NCBI GenBank assembly: GCA_902594745.1
Contig: CACJNF010000009.1
Span: 1 to 39,784, forward strand
DNA from: an uncultured Bacteroidota bacterium
GTDB taxonomy: Bacteria > Bacteroidota > Bacteroidia > Flavobacteriales > Flavobacteriaceae
Reading direction: 5' to 3'
Length of the DNA: 39,784 nt
Shown one piece after another: positions 1 to 8,880 of this stretch (positions are counted from its first letter, which is position 1; the number at the start of each line of letters is the position of its first letter). A model generated the notes under the pieces. The model was given only the letters and a program-made list of their open reading frames with translations, was not told the origin of the DNA and searched no databases. A program made the position numbers and the translations under genes.

Positions 1-265
1 TTTTTGTTGACTCCAATACTTGAGAATATATGGATTTATCATATTCTATTCCGTCTGGGGACCCAAGTTTTATTTTTAATGCTTTAATCTGGGGATTAGA
101 TATAAGCATTTCTACTCTCTCTTTTATTATTTCAGGAGGATTTATTCCTACTGTTAAAGAGGTTGGGGTTGATGGAACAGGAAGTCCTAAGAGACTACTT
201 AAAGGTAATCCTGCTTTTTTTGCTTTCCAGTCCCATAAAGCTATATCTATTGCAGCACTGCAACA
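1..265 (-). pseudogene. Dipeptide epimerase (enolase superfamily, DgcA/AEE type), internal fragment
   Basis: Read leftwards from base 265, an open frame of 88 codons runs off the left edge. It encodes AAIDIALWDWKAKKAG followed by LLGLPVPSTPTSLTVG and then ALKIKLG. These match the end of the N-terminal domain and the start of the barrel of L-Ala-D/L-Glu epimerases. The KIK at bases 76-68 is the catalytic KxK that abstracts the alpha proton. The family has about 340 residues; this piece corresponds roughly to residues 86-175. The capping domain that should precede it is missing: an in-frame stop lies at 268-266, and the bases to the right encode a different gene on the other strand. The C-terminal part lies outside the window. 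DgcA (N-acetyl-D-glutamate racemase) is a close relative usually found beside DUF1611 genes, so either activity is possible. The broken state is seen directly; the exact substrate is inference. Confidence 0.8.
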
Positions 266-274
266 TTACCTTTA

Positions 275-574
275 ATGAGAGGGACTTGTCCAACTCATAT
301 GATTTTATGTCATATTGCTAGAAATAATTCTCTTAGATCTTTAGAGAATATAAAAATTCCAGATTTAAAGAAGTTTATAGATTTGAATGAGGAGCTTTCG
401 TCAGTTATTGGTACATATCCTAATGCTAAAGTGATAGGTGTTGCACTAAATACCGTTCAAATGGAAAATAATGAAGCTCTTGAAATAATAAAAAAGGTTG
501 AGGAAAATACAGGACTTCCTTCAACGGATGTTATTAGGTATGGTGGAGATAAAATTTTTGATAAATTACTTTAA
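275..574 (+). pseudogene. DUF1611 (DgcN-like) protein, C-terminal fragment
   Basis: The frame ending at 574 encodes 99 residues beginning MRGTCPTHMILCH. It continues with a helical stretch, then KVIGVALNTVQM and TGLPSTDVIRYGG. This is the conserved C-terminal half of DUF1611 proteins, one branch of which (DgcN) is described as a D-glutamate N-acetyltransferase working with the racemase DgcA. The family has about 330-350 residues, so some 230 N-terminal residues including the P-loop-like part are absent. The ATG at 275 is an internal methionine, not a true start. The left neighbour is a fragment of the partner gene on the opposite strand, so the break lies between about 251 and 275. The product is unlikely to be functional as it stands. 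Confidence 0.8.
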
Positions 575-581
575 ATAAATA

Positions 582-1031
582 TTACTTACAATGGTGATCA
601 GCTGCTCTTGTAGCAATTTGATTATTCGGTTTTACATTGACCTTATATCCAAGCGAGTTTGCCCAACCTTTTGTTGCAGAGATTAACTTATTAGATCGAT
701 GATTTTCATCTGAGTTATAATCCATATCAATTTCTACTTGAACACTCACCTGCTTTGTTAGCCATTCTGCTACTTTAATACTATACTCAGCTTCAAGCCA
801 TAGCCTTTTCCAAATATCGTTTATAACATCACATGATGACTTGCTTAGTATGTAGTGCACACCTCTTGTTCCAAGTCTGTATGCAATTACACTTGTATAG
901 TTAGTTTTTTTACCTATGTTTTGAGAATCAGATCCAATATGAATTTTTGCATGCGGATAATTTTTTAATATAGATAAAGTATGATTAACTGGATCTATAT
1001 TATTTCCTTTAACATCCTTAAATAATCTCAT
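582..1031 (-). CDS. YkuK-type ribonuclease H-like protein (DUF458)
   Basis: This 149-residue protein has the RNase H-like pattern of the YkuK family. An early acidic strand (KIHIGSDSQNIG) is followed by an aromatic strand (TSVIAYRLG), a second acidic strand (VEIDMDYN) and a C-terminal block (GWANSLGYKVNVKP) with a final AADHHCK. The Asp residues in IGSDS and DMDYN and the C-terminal Asp are the likely metal ligands. YkuK of Bacillus is about 170 residues, so this is full length or slightly short. The cellular substrate of the family is not known to me. It converges on the DUF1611 fragment with 7 bases between the stop codons, and its start is 59 bases from the divergent M20 gene. No TAnnTTTG box was seen upstream. 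Confidence 0.75.
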   Translation of the reverse strand: MRLFKDVKGNNIDPVNHTLSILKNYPHAKIHIGSDSQNIGKKTNYTSVIAYRLGTRGVHYILSKSSCDVINDIWKRLWLEAEYSIKVAEWLTKQVSVQVEIDMDYNSDENHRSNKLISATKGWANSLGYKVNVKPNNQIATRAADHHCK

Positions 1032-1090
1032 ATTCTAAAATAAATATTATTTGTAAATTAGGTTACTAAGAAAACCTTAAATTTTAGCTC

Positions 1091-2524
1091 ATGAAAAAAC
1101 TTCTCACAATTTTATTCGCTACAATAACAACTGTTTCAGTACAATCCCAGAGTGCTAATAAACTTAAAAAAGAATTATTAAATAGTATAGAACAAAAAAC
1201 AACTGAATTAACAACATTAAGTGATAATATATGGGAAGCAGCTGAAGTAGCATTTAGAGAAGATAAATCTGCAGAGTATCTTATTGAGTATGCTGAAGCA
1301 AATGGCTTGATAGTTGAAAAAGGTCTTGCAGGTATGCCCACTGCATTTACGGCATCATATGGTGAAGGAAAACCTGTTATAGGTATTATTGGCGAGTTTG
1401 ATGCACTTCCTGGACTATCTCAAACTAAAGATTCTCATAGGAATGTATTAATTGAAGGCGGAGCGGGTCATGGCTGTGGACACAATCTTTTTGGCACAGC
1501 TAGTTTAGGAGCTGCTATTGCAATCAAAGAGTTGATTGAAAAAGGAGATCTTAAAGGAACAGTAAAGTTTTTTGGCACACCTGCTGAAGAGAAATTTTTT
1601 GGAAAACTATGGATGATTAGAGATGGAGTGTTTGATGATGTTGATATATGTATGGATTGGCACCCAGCAGACAAAACCGAAGCAAATGTTCAACCATCTC
1701 TTGCTCTTGTAGATTTTATGGTTGAGTTCACGGGTCAATCTGCTCATGCATCTGTTGATCCTTGGAATGCAAGGAGTGCAAATGATGCACTAGAATTATA
1801 TACATCAGGAATTAACGCTTACAGAGAACATGTTAAGCCTTCAGTGAGGATGCATTATCACATTCAAGACGCTGGTCAAGTTGTAAATGTTGTTCCTGAC
1901 TATTCGAGAATTTGGGTTAGAGTGAGAGATATTACAAAGGAGGGTCTACAACCTGTTTACGAACAGGTTAGAAGAATGGCTGGGGGTGCAGCTGTAATGG
2001 CTAATGTTGAACATAAAGTGTCTTTAATCTCAGGTGTTCATGATCTTCTTCCAAATAGAGTTGGAGGTGCTGCTATGCAAAAAAACCTTGAGACTCTTGG
2101 TGATATTGTCTACACTGAAGAGGAAATAGATTTTGCTCTTGAAATGCAAAGAAACAATGGAAAACCTGAATTAGGCATTGATGGTATAATTAGACCATTA
2201 AGAGAGACCCTAGAAAGTCCAGGAGGAGGTTCTACAGATAGTGGTGATGTAAGTTATAATGTGCCTGTAGTTAGTCTTGCTGCCACAACTGCACCTAAGG
2301 GTGTTCCATGGCACTCATGGTCTGTTGTTGCAAGCTCTGGAATGTCTATCGGGCATAAAGGAATGCTTCACGCAGCAAAAGCTCTTGGAATGACAATGGT
2401 TGATATATTTAAAGACAGCAAATTAAGAGAGGATATAAAGAAAGAATTCGACGAAAAAATTGGTGAGTATGAGTATGATCCATATTTAGACCCAGGACCA
2501 CCACCAATTGACTATGTAGATTAA
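1091..2524 (+). CDS. Exported M20 family amidohydrolase (AbgB-like)
   Basis: The 477-residue protein opens with a cleavable signal peptide (MKKLLTILFATITTVSVQSQ), so it acts in the periplasm or outside the cell. The mature part is an M20D peptidase-like amidohydrolase. GHGCGHN at residues 126-132 supplies the metal-ligating Cys and His, EFDALPG lies just before it, and PAEEKFFG carries the catalytic Glu. The dimerisation domain contains FTGQSAHASVDPWNARSA and a conserved HYHIQDAGQVVNVVPD stretch. These features fit p-aminobenzoyl-glutamate hydrolase subunit B-like enzymes, which remove N-acyl groups from amino acids or split amides. The true substrate is unknown. Its TAA stop shares bases with the stop of the convergent AGCS gene (TTAA at 2521-2524). 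Neighbouring peptide-related genes suggest N-acyl amino acid or peptide scavenging. Confidence 0.85.
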   Translation: MKKLLTILFATITTVSVQSQSANKLKKELLNSIEQKTTELTTLSDNIWEAAEVAFREDKSAEYLIEYAEANGLIVEKGLAGMPTAFTASYGEGKPVIGIIGEFDALPGLSQTKDSHRNVLIEGGAGHGCGHNLFGTASLGAAIAIKELIEKGDLKGTVKFFGTPAEEKFFGKLWMIRDGVFDDVDICMDWHPADKTEANVQPSLALVDFMVEFTGQSAHASVDPWNARSANDALELYTSGINAYREHVKPSVRMHYHIQDAGQVVNVVPDYSRIWVRVRDITKEGLQPVYEQVRRMAGGAAVMANVEHKVSLISGVHDLLPNRVGGAAMQKNLETLGDIVYTEEEIDFALEMQRNNGKPELGIDGIIRPLRETLESPGGGSTDSGDVSYNVPVVSLAATTAPKGVPWHSWSVVASSGMSIGHKGMLHAAKALGMTMVDIFKDSKLREDIKKEFDEKIGEYEYDPYLDPGPPPIDYVD

Positions 2525-3870
2525 ATCCAAGATCTGGATTTCATCTCTTTAGTTACAAGTTTAGATAAATAAATGATAGCAATCATATTTGGTATTGCCA
2601 TTAATGCAAAAGCTATATCAATAAGTCCAATTACAATTTCAACAGTTAATATTGAGGATATTATTATAGCTGCAACATAGATTATATTATAATACTTTCC
2701 CTTTTTTGGTGTAGTTAAAAAACCATAACATTTAACCCCATAATATGAGTAAGTAAATAATGTTGAGATTCCAAAAATTGATATCATAACAATAAGCAAA
2801 TAATCTCCAAACCCAAAGAATAATCTTCTAAATGCTTCGAGAGATAGAACAATTCCATTAAGATCACTTTCAAGATATGCTCCGCTAATAATTATAATCA
2901 AACCTGTTATTGTACAGACTAAAATTGTATCTAAAATAGGGCCTAACATTCCAACAAGACCTTCATCTGTTCCATGTTTTGTTGTAGATTGACCATGATA
3001 TATAGGCGCAAGCCCAACTCCACTTTCGCTCGAGAAAACAGCTCTTCTTATACCAATCAATACTAACCCCCAAAATCCCCCTTGTACTATTGTGTTAAAA
3101 TTGAAAGCCTCACTAAATATTAAATAAAAAGTAGATGGAACAACATCCATATTAGCAATTAAAATGTAGATCCCAAGGATGAAATATAGTATTACCATTA
3201 TTGGAACTAAACCTGAAGTTACTTTAACTATCGATTTCAAACCACCAAAAATTACAAATGATGTTAAAACTGTAAATACTATTCCAATAATAAGTTTCCA
3301 CCCAACATTACCAAGGTTTAAAAACTCATTAGGATTTAATACATCAATATACGACTGAGTTAATTGATTAGCTGTAAATGCTGGAAGTACACCAATTAGT
3401 CCAGCTATTGAAAACCATATTGCCAGAGGACGCCCCCATTTCTTTATCCCTAGACTCATATAATACATTGGGCCACCCAGATAATCACCATTTTCATCTT
3501 TTATTCTAAGATTAACAGCAAGTGATGCTGAAAAAAACTTTATTGATGCTCCAATCAAAGCAGTCACCCACATCCATACTAAAACACCTGGACCTCCTTG
3601 ATTGATTGCAATAGAGACACCTGAAATATTTCCAAGACCAACTGTTGCTGCAAGAACTGCGGATAATGCTTGAAATCTTGAAATTCCAATACTTGATGGA
3701 TCTTTTTTGAGCATTAATTTAAATCCACTAACTATCCTCATTAATGGATTCGCTCTTGAAATAATTGTTAGATAGATCCCTCCTCCTATTATCAAAAACA
3801 ACATTAACCAGTTAAGAGGAGATATAATTTGATTAATTATAGCTTCAATAGTATTAAAGAGATCTACCAT
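2521..3870 (-). CDS. AGCS family sodium:alanine/glycine symporter
   Basis: This 449-residue polytopic membrane protein has about ten hydrophobic segments. Family signatures include FQALSAVLAATVGLGNISGV near residue 65, GGPGVLVWMWVTALIGASIKF, and GGPMYYMSLG. The family imports small neutral amino acids (alanine, glycine, sometimes D-alanine) with Na+ across the inner membrane. The length is normal for the family (about 450-480). It lies between two convergent or divergent neighbours and appears to be a single-gene unit. Its stop overlaps that of the M20 gene by four bases, and its start is 69 bases from the divergent aminotransferase. Substrate choice cannot be read from the sequence. Placement beside an exported amidohydrolase suggests it could take up a released amino acid; that is inference. 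Confidence 0.88.
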   Translation of the reverse strand: MVDLFNTIEAIINQIISPLNWLMLFLIIGGGIYLTIISRANPLMRIVSGFKLMLKKDPSSIGISRFQALSAVLAATVGLGNISGVSIAINQGGPGVLVWMWVTALIGASIKFFSASLAVNLRIKDENGDYLGGPMYYMSLGIKKWGRPLAIWFSIAGLIGVLPAFTANQLTQSYIDVLNPNEFLNLGNVGWKLIIGIVFTVLTSFVIFGGLKSIVKVTSGLVPIMVILYFILGIYILIANMDVVPSTFYLIFSEAFNFNTIVQGGFWGLVLIGIRRAVFSSESGVGLAPIYHGQSTTKHGTDEGLVGMLGPILDTILVCTITGLIIIISGAYLESDLNGIVLSLEAFRRLFFGFGDYLLIVMISIFGISTLFTYSYYGVKCYGFLTTPKKGKYYNIIYVAAIIISSILTVEIVIGLIDIAFALMAIPNMIAIIYLSKLVTKEMKSRSWI

Positions 3871-3939
3871 ATTGAAAATTAACGATTAAATTTTGAAAAG
3901 AATACTATCTTTTTTAATTTATTAAAAAATTACTTTTAT

Positions 3940-5070
3940 ATGCAATCAAGACGAGAATGGTTTAAGTCCTCTATAGGTATCGGAGGTTTGATGTTAACTC
4001 CATCAATTTTATCTGCTGAAGAAATTAAGAAATATAATCCAAGGCCAAAGTCTTCTATAGTGAAGTTAAGTTCAAACGAAAATCCTTATGGTCCATCAGA
4101 AAGGGTTTTAAACGCAATTAAAAACTCTTTTAATGATGCTTGTAGATATCCTTATGAATATATTCAGAAGCTTCAAGAAACTTTAGCAAAAAAACATAAT
4201 GTTCCTATTGAAAGTATTGTAATTACAGGAGGATCTAATGAGGCACTAAGAGTCACTGGTCTAGCAATTTCTGATAAAGGTGGAAATATTGTAGCAGGTC
4301 AGCCAACATATCTAGCTTTGATGAGTTATGCAGAAGCCTGGGGAGGAGAGATAAAATGGGTTCCAGTAGACTCAAATAAAGGGTATGATTTAAAAAAAAT
4401 AAGAGAGAATATAGATCAAGAAACTAATATGGTATTTATTGCCAATCCAAATAACCCTACGGGTACATTATTGAATGGAAATTCTCTAGCTAAATTTTGC
4501 CAGGATGTATCAAAACAAACCCTAGTTTTTTGTGATGAGGCCTACTATGACTATATAAATGAGCCAGATTATCCATCAATGGACTATTTAGTTAGGCAGG
4601 GTAAGAATATTATTATATCTAGAACTTTTTCTAAGGTTTATGGAATGGCAGGACTAAGAATTGGCTATTTAGTTTTAAAACCAGAATTGGCAGATCAATT
4701 ATTTGGCGAGTATTCTCCTTATGGTAGACCTAAAATTATGGCACAAACAAATGTACTTGCAGTTGCCGCCGCATCTGAGGCTCTTAATGATGATGACTTT
4801 TATAAGTTTTCATTAAAAAAAGCAAATGAAGAAAAGACTAAAATATACAAACTGTTAGATTACCTAAATTTAAAATATGTAGAGTCTAGTACAAACTTTG
4901 TTTTCTTTGAATCCAAAATACATATTGATGAACTTTCAAAAAAAATGCTAAAAAAAGGGGTTATAGTTGGACGTCCTTTTCCTCCCTTTTATGATTGGTG
5001 TAGAATTAGCACTGGAACCAGTGAGGAGGTTGATAAATTTATAAACTCAATGCTTGAGCTTTATAGTTAG
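3940..5070 (+). CDS. HisC-like class I/II PLP aminotransferase with Tat signal
   Basis: This 376-residue fold-type I PLP aminotransferase resembles histidinol-phosphate aminotransferases. It has KLSSNENPYGPS near residue 42, ITGGSNEALR (phosphate-binding cup), ANPNNPTGT, FCDEAYYDY (the Asp that contacts the pyridine N), and SRTFSKVYGMAGLRIGY with Schiff-base Lys232. The N terminus is unusual: SRREWFK at residues 3-9 is a twin-arginine motif, followed by a hydrophobic run (IGIGGLMLTPSILS) and an ALA-like cut region (SAEE). That implies export of the folded, cofactor-loaded enzyme. Histidine biosynthesis is therefore unlikely; a role on D- or L-amino acids in the periplasm is possible. No other his genes are nearby. 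It shares the TTAG stop region (5067-5070) with the convergent gene. Confidence 0.85.
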   Translation: MQSRREWFKSSIGIGGLMLTPSILSAEEIKKYNPRPKSSIVKLSSNENPYGPSERVLNAIKNSFNDACRYPYEYIQKLQETLAKKHNVPIESIVITGGSNEALRVTGLAISDKGGNIVAGQPTYLALMSYAEAWGGEIKWVPVDSNKGYDLKKIRENIDQETNMVFIANPNNPTGTLLNGNSLAKFCQDVSKQTLVFCDEAYYDYINEPDYPSMDYLVRQGKNIIISRTFSKVYGMAGLRIGYLVLKPELADQLFGEYSPYGRPKIMAQTNVLAVAAASEALNDDDFYKFSLKKANEEKTKIYKLLDYLNLKYVESSTNFVFFESKIHIDELSKKMLKKGVIVGRPFPPFYDWCRISTGTSEEVDKFINSMLELYS

Positions 5071-5759
5071 TTTTTGTAGATAATATAAGTTGCTTTCACT
5101 CCAGTAGCCAGGTTCCACCTGTTTGTCCCCACTAACTTACCTTGATCGTCATATACTATTATTTCTGCTGTGTTAGGACCTGATGTTCCCTGATTAAGAG
5201 CAACAAAGTCTACTACATTAAACCCGTTTTTCAAATCAAGTTTAAATCCTTTTGCTTTTTCAGTTAGTAAAATGGCAGGCATAACTATTTGTTCGTTAAC
5301 CTCAACTTTAATTAAATCACCATCTGGATACTCATGATCACGTAAAATAATATTGACATATTCGCCATCATTTCTGATTTCACCAAGAAATTGATCTACT
5401 TTAAATTTATTTATGTTTTTCGTAGCCTCAGACTCCCTTTTATTAAGTCTTGATAGATAGAAGTCATTTGAGTTAATAAATCTTTCAGGATTTTTATCTT
5501 TTACATTTGCATCGGGGAAAAAGTTTTTCTTGTTCTTATCTTCAAGTTTTTTTAGATAAGGATTCTCCTTTTTCTTAAGATTTAAAAGAGACTTTTTAGA
5601 GTCAGGTTTTAATGGAATAAAAGGACTTCCAGAAGATCCAGACGAATTATCCTGTGAGTATCCAAAGCCAATAAAAATTATTGAAAAGAATAAATTAATT
5701 ATATATTTACTTGAATGAATCAATCTTGCAAATTTAATACTAAGATAAACCTTTAACAT
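5067..5759 (-). CDS. Unrecognised secreted protein
   Basis: I do not recognise this family. The N terminus is a signal peptide (SSKYIINLFFSIIFIGFGYSQ) followed by a Ser/Gly/Pro linker and a long Lys- and Asn-rich, probably disordered stretch. The last 110 residues look like a beta-sandwich or small adhesion-type domain, with VNIILRDHEYPDGD, VVDFVALNQGTSGPNTAEI, IVYDDQGKLVG and WNLATGVKATYIIYKN. The frame is open back to 5855, but starts above 5759 would lie inside the divergent SSS gene. ATG at 5759 gives 230 residues with a long charged pre-sequence. TTG at 5723 gives 218 residues with a cleaner signal peptide and sits 5 bases after a TAAATTTG box; I favour the latter biologically but give the longer limit. 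It converges on the aminotransferase with shared stop bases. Confidence 0.6.
   Translation of the reverse strand: MLKVYLSIKFARLIHSSKYIINLFFSIIFIGFGYSQDNSSGSSGSPFIPLKPDSKKSLLNLKKKENPYLKKLEDKNKKNFFPDANVKDKNPERFINSNDFYLSRLNKRESEATKNINKFKVDQFLGEIRNDGEYVNIILRDHEYPDGDLIKVEVNEQIVMPAILLTEKAKGFKLDLKNGFNVVDFVALNQGTSGPNTAEIIVYDDQGKLVGTNRWNLATGVKATYIIYKN
5729..5736 (-). promoter_or_regulatory. Candidate Bacteroidota -7 box (TAAATTTG)
   Basis: On the minus strand TAAATTTG matches the TAnnTTTG -7 consensus used by the primary sigma factor of Bacteroidota. It lies 5 bases before a TTG codon at 5723 that would begin the secreted protein with a neat signal peptide. No TTG at the usual -33 spacing was found, so support is the box and its position only. 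Confidence 0.35.
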
Positions 5760-7524
5760 GCAACTAGAAAACATTGATTGGCTAATAATATCTGCCTTTT
5801 TTGTAATATCTCTTTTAATTGGAGTTGTTGTTTCAAAAAAATCAGGAAAAGACATTACTGAATTTTTCCTCTCAGGTAGAAAAATGCCATGGTGGCTTCT
5901 TGGGATTTCAATGGTTGCAACAACTTTTTCTGCTGATACTCCAAATCTTGTAACAGATATTGTAAGAACAAATGGAGTTGCAGGAAATTGGGTCTGGTGG
6001 GCATTCTTATTAACAGGTATGCTTACAGTTTTTATTTATGCAAAGCTATGGAGACGATCAAAAGTGCTGACAGATCTTGAATTTTATGAATTACGATATA
6101 GTGGGAAAGGTGCTGCTTTTCTTAGAGGTTTTAGGGCTTTTTATTTGGGGGCAGTTTTTAATGTTTTAATAATGGCTAGTGTTTGTCTTGCTGGAATTAA
6201 AATAGGAGGAGCCCTGCTAGGTCTTTCTCCAGTTGAAACATTGTTAATATCATGTGGAATTACAGTAATTTATAGTTCAATAGGAGGTCTTAGGGGTATA
6301 ATTATTACTGACTTTTTTCAATTTATTTTAGCTATGCTTGCTACTTTTTGGGCGGCTTATGAAATTGTATCACTGCCGCAAATACAAGGTTTGACTAATC
6401 TTCTAAATCATCCAGATGTAATTCCTAAATTAAGTTTAATCCCAGATATAGCTGATCGAGATTTATTTATTGCAGTATTTATAATTCCATTGGCTGTTCA
6501 ATGGTGGGCAGTGTGGTATCCTGGTGCTGAGCCTGGAGGAGGTGGCTATATCGCACAAAGAATGTTGTCTGCAAAAGACGAAAAAAATGCTATTTGGGCA
6601 ACACTTCTTTTTAATTTTATGCATTATGCTGTAAGACCTTGGCCTTGGATTCTTATTGCTCTGGCATCAATAGTTGTATACCCAAATCTTGAATCCCTGC
6701 AACAAGCATTTCCGAACACTATAGTAGGTAATGATCTTGCTTATCCTGCGATGATTTCTTTTTTACCCTCAGGTCTTTTAGGTCTTTTGGTAGCATCTTT
6801 AATTGCTGCATTTATGTCAACAATTTCAACCCATTTAAATTGGGGATCATCCTACCTTGTTCATGATTTCTACAGAAGATTTTATGTTAAGAATAAATCT
6901 GAGAAGCATTATGTTTTTATGGGAAGAGTATTTACTGTTTTACTAATGATAGTATCAGCTTTTTTTGCACTTTACCTGAATAATTCACTTCAAGCATTTG
7001 GAATAATTTTACAGATAGGGGCAGGCACAGGGCTAATATTTATACTTAGATGGTTTTGGTATAGAATTAATGTCTATAGTGAACTGACTGCAATGATAGT
7101 ATCTTTTTTAGTTGCTCTAGGATTTGAGTTTGTACTTCCCAATAACTTCTCAGTAGAAGAAAAACTAATTATCGGTGTAACGATAACAACAGTTTGTTGG
7201 TTGGCAATTACTTTGATTACACCTCCTTCAGATATTGAAACTCTTCAAAACTTTTATAAAAAGATTCAACCTGGAGGTCCTGGATGGAGAAAAATAATTG
7301 ATGTTTCTGAATCTAATGGAATCAAAATTGTTGGAAAAAAAGAGAAGTGGGACGTTCCAACTGGTATTCTTTGTATGGTTTTTGGTAGTATCTCTGTTTA
7401 TAGTATTCTTTTTGGAATCGGGTATATTCTATATTCACAGACAACAACTGGACTAATATTTATATTAATTTCAGTAATTTCAGTTTTTATCTTAATGAAG
7501 TTTTGGAGAAGATTATCTTCTTAG
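5758..7524 (+). CDS. SSS family sodium:solute symporter
   Basis: The 588-residue protein has some 13-14 hydrophobic segments and typical solute:sodium symporter features. These include GKDITEFFLSGRKMPWWLLG after the first helix, MVATTFSADTPNLVTD in the Na+/substrate region, YSSIGGLRGIIITDFFQFI, and ASLIAAFMSTISTHLNWGSS, where the Ser/Thr pair in the eighth core helix is a Na2-site signature. Family members import sugars, amino acids, nucleobases or other small solutes; the substrate is not readable here. The long form with a C-terminal amphipathic extension is common in Bacteroidota. Its ATG overlaps the divergent ATG of the secreted protein (CATG at 5757-5760). The TAG stop is one base from the stop of the convergent nucleoside transporter. 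Confidence 0.88.
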   Translation: MQLENIDWLIISAFFVISLLIGVVVSKKSGKDITEFFLSGRKMPWWLLGISMVATTFSADTPNLVTDIVRTNGVAGNWVWWAFLLTGMLTVFIYAKLWRRSKVLTDLEFYELRYSGKGAAFLRGFRAFYLGAVFNVLIMASVCLAGIKIGGALLGLSPVETLLISCGITVIYSSIGGLRGIIITDFFQFILAMLATFWAAYEIVSLPQIQGLTNLLNHPDVIPKLSLIPDIADRDLFIAVFIIPLAVQWWAVWYPGAEPGGGGYIAQRMLSAKDEKNAIWATLLFNFMHYAVRPWPWILIALASIVVYPNLESLQQAFPNTIVGNDLAYPAMISFLPSGLLGLLVASLIAAFMSTISTHLNWGSSYLVHDFYRRFYVKNKSEKHYVFMGRVFTVLLMIVSAFFALYLNNSLQAFGIILQIGAGTGLIFILRWFWYRINVYSELTAMIVSFLVALGFEFVLPNNFSVEEKLIIGVTITTVCWLAITLITPPSDIETLQNFYKKIQPGGPGWRKIIDVSESNGIKIVGKKEKWDVPTGILCMVFGSISVYSILFGIGYILYSQTTTGLIFILISVISVFILMKFWRRLSS

Positions 7525-7525
7525 G

Positions 7526-8845
7526 CTAACCTAACAGCATACCTACAAAAGTTGCTGATAATAGAGAAACAAGAGTTCCTGCGATCATAGCCTTAAATCC
7601 GAGTTCAGTAAGGAGTTTTGTCTTATTTGGAGCAAGAATTCCAATACCTCCAATTTGAATCCCTATAGACGAAAAATTTGCAAAACCACATAACATTATT
7701 GTTGCCATAATAACTGATTTTTCATAGGTTAAGCTTATTACACTACCAACCTCTTTTAGAGAAGCTAATTCAATATATGCTACAAATTCGTTAGCTGCCA
7801 TTTTAATTCCAAGTAACTGGCCCATTAAAGCTGTATCATCCGCTGCCACTCCAATAAGCCACATAATGGGAGCAAATAGATATCCCAGAATTAATTCTAT
7901 AGAAAAAGCCTTATAGATAGTGTTATTGTCCACCCAAGCATTTAATCCAAACACCTCTGCAATTTGAAATAAAATTCCATTTAATAAAGCTATAAGTGCA
8001 ACAAAAACAAGAATCATTGCAGCAACATTAACAGCCATTTTAATTCCATCTCTTGTCCCATTTGTAATAGAAGTCAATAGATTTTCACCTATGACACTCG
8101 AACTAACATCAACACTTTTATTTATTTCTTCAGTTTGAGGAAACATAATTTTTGAAATAACTATAGCCCCTGGAGCAGCCATTACAGATGCAACAATTAA
8201 GTTTTTAGCTACCTCAATTCTTTGAATTGGGTCATCACCTCCCAAAAACCCAATGAAAGCAGCTAAAACACTTCCTGCTACAGTAGCCATACCACCTGTC
8301 ATTAAAACAAAATATTCAGACCTATTCATTTTATCTAGATAACCCTTCACAAGAAGAGGAGCTTCAGTCTGTCCTAAGAAAATGTTTCCAGTAACTGCAA
8401 GACTCTCTTGTCCTGAAATATTTAAAAGTTTTGTCAACATCCAGGCAAAGACCCTAACTACCCTTTGAATTATTTTATAATAATATAGTATTGATGTAAG
8501 AGCAGAGAAGAAAATAATTACTGGTAGTACTTGAAAAACAAATATTACACCAAATGAATCTGAACTAGCAAGCTCTCCAAATAAAAAAGTGGATCCTTCG
8601 CTTGAAAAAGTTACAATTGCAAGGAATCCTTGGCCTATTACCTCAAAAAACTTTCTTACGAAATCCACCTTTATTACACCAATAGCAATTATAAACTGAC
8701 TACCTAATCCAATCAAAATAGTTTTCCAATCAATCATCTTCCTGTTACTGCTAAGCATATATGCAATGGCAATTATAGATGTGACACCAATAAGACCTCT
8801 GTAAATGGATGTAATTGAAATTCCTTCATTTGGAATTAGTTCCAT
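7526..8845 (-). CDS. CNT family (NupC-like) nucleoside transporter
   Basis: The 439-residue inner-membrane protein matches concentrative nucleoside transporters. It shows the N-terminal three-helix domain, a gate domain (VFVFQVLPVIIFFSALTSIL), the core motif NIFLGQTEAPLLV, GGMATVAGSVLAAFIGFLG, and the late GFANFSSIGIQIGGIG block. NIFLGQTEAP and GFANFSSIG contain the nucleoside- and Na+-binding residues of the family. The function is Na+- or H+-coupled import of nucleosides such as uridine. Length is typical (about 400-440). It stands alone on its strand: the downstream neighbour is convergent and the upstream GH16 gene is divergent across 60 bases. Its ATG is followed by an MELIPNEG sequence that fits the family start. 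Confidence 0.9.
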   Translation of the reverse strand: MELIPNEGISITSIYRGLIGVTSIIAIAYMLSSNRKMIDWKTILIGLGSQFIIAIGVIKVDFVRKFFEVIGQGFLAIVTFSSEGSTFLFGELASSDSFGVIFVFQVLPVIIFFSALTSILYYYKIIQRVVRVFAWMLTKLLNISGQESLAVTGNIFLGQTEAPLLVKGYLDKMNRSEYFVLMTGGMATVAGSVLAAFIGFLGGDDPIQRIEVAKNLIVASVMAAPGAIVISKIMFPQTEEINKSVDVSSSVIGENLLTSITNGTRDGIKMAVNVAAMILVFVALIALLNGILFQIAEVFGLNAWVDNNTIYKAFSIELILGYLFAPIMWLIGVAADDTALMGQLLGIKMAANEFVAYIELASLKEVGSVISLTYEKSVIMATIMLCGFANFSSIGIQIGGIGILAPNKTKLLTELGFKAMIAGTLVSLLSATFVGMLLG

Positions 8846-8880
8846 GTAAAATACTTTTTACTAAAATTAATAAATATTAT

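Noticed and set aside
30-275. Plus-strand open frame of 81 codons at the left edge
   Set aside because: The minus strand of the same bases encodes clear dipeptide epimerase motifs including the catalytic KIK, so the plus frame is a shadow.
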